Shown one piece after another: positions 48,472 through 48,545 of a DNA stretch of 48,545 nucleotides. Position 1 is the first letter of the stretch; every line of letters starts with the position of its first letter. Location of the stretch: contig JANWHE010000025.1 of assembly GCA_025450575.1 (NCBI GenBank), positions 1 through 48,545 on the forward strand, given 5' to 3'. Source of the DNA: Candidatus Saccharimonadales bacterium. GTDB lineage: Bacteria > Patescibacteriota > Saccharimonadia > Saccharimonadales > UBA10212. The position numbers and the translations under genes are program-made. A model generated the notes under the pieces. The model did not search any database and had not been told where the DNA came from. It saw only the letters and a list, made by a program, of their open reading frames with translations.

Positions 48472-48545
48472 ATGTCCTCCTGATTCGATTTAATAATACT
48501 CGCTTTAATCGGACAGTGACAGCAATCACGCGTGGCGTAATGCAC

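Noticed and set aside
1-48545. CRISPR arrays or cas genes
   Set aside because: No regularly spaced direct repeats and no Cas-like protein seen.
1-48545. Recoded UGA (as in Gracilibacteria/Absconditabacteria)
   Set aside because: UGA ends many well-defined genes at the expected length (for example in ATGA overlaps) and is not found inside conserved domains.

Overview
The window reads as a stretch of chromosome from a Patescibacteria/CPR bacterium, most probably Candidatus Saccharibacteria (TM7). This is an inference from gene content and small accessory proteins; there is no rRNA or ribosomal-protein marker here to prove it. Genes are compact, often overlap by 1-8 bases, use the standard code (UGA acts as a stop) and lie mostly on the minus strand. 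About 60 protein genes are supported, including six too short or too cut off for the ORF track (ftsH fragment, 26-, 37-, 42-, 53- and 59-residue ORFs), plus four tRNAs.

Layout: 1-2.3 kb carries the start of ftsH, tilS, two small genes and elongator tRNA-Met. 2.3-6.4 kb holds a tiny minus-strand transcription unit, an RRM RNA-binding protein, an HxlR/LUD divergent pair, a cupredoxin and a PadR-PspC operon. A dense cluster of RNA hairpins (6.49-6.60 kb) precedes initiator tRNA-fMet. Behind that tRNA, 6.7-12.1 kb is an accessory region in three layers (GH10 xylanase; XRE regulator plus membrane protein; CPBP protease plus two membrane proteins). Each layer ends in a degraded copy of a tRNA 3' end, in most cases followed by a terminator. 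12.1-18.2 kb has a LysM/Apf-like wall protein, an FtsB/DivIC-like protein, tRNA-Ile2(CAU), an MprF-like protein and dus. 18.2-20.7 kb has ruvA, ruvC, a Mu Gam-like gene and yebC.

22.1-26.0 kb is an operon of DUF192, RimK-type ATP-grasp ligase, RimB-type retropepsin, CphA-like Mur ligase, class I glutamine amidotransferase and a 37-residue membrane peptide. It looks like a peptide-tagging or polyamino-acid system of unknown product. 26.7-31.5 kb is a CIRCE-controlled heat-shock operon, hrcA-grpE-(117 aa)-dnaK-(53 aa)-dnaJ, with two extra unrecognised genes. 31.5-38.3 kb has two nucleotide-kinase-like genes, lepA, murJ and an ABC exporter. 38.3-48.5 kb has murC, an AlkA-type glycosylase, several surface/anchored proteins, a TauE permease, an MMPL transporter and small proteins.

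The most unusual signals are: (1) a 22-bp near-palindrome with core TACTTGACTTGTTAAGTA, present four times, twice inside unrelated genes where it uses the same codons; (2) the layered tRNA-fMet islets; (3) the hairpin cluster in front of tRNA-fMet; (4) a recurrent promoter style, TGN-extended -10 boxes only 6-9 bases before ATG, implying leaderless mRNAs; (5) the RimK/Mur ligase/RimB/GATase operon; and (6) two ORFs that begin 5-6 bases after a tRNA CCA end.
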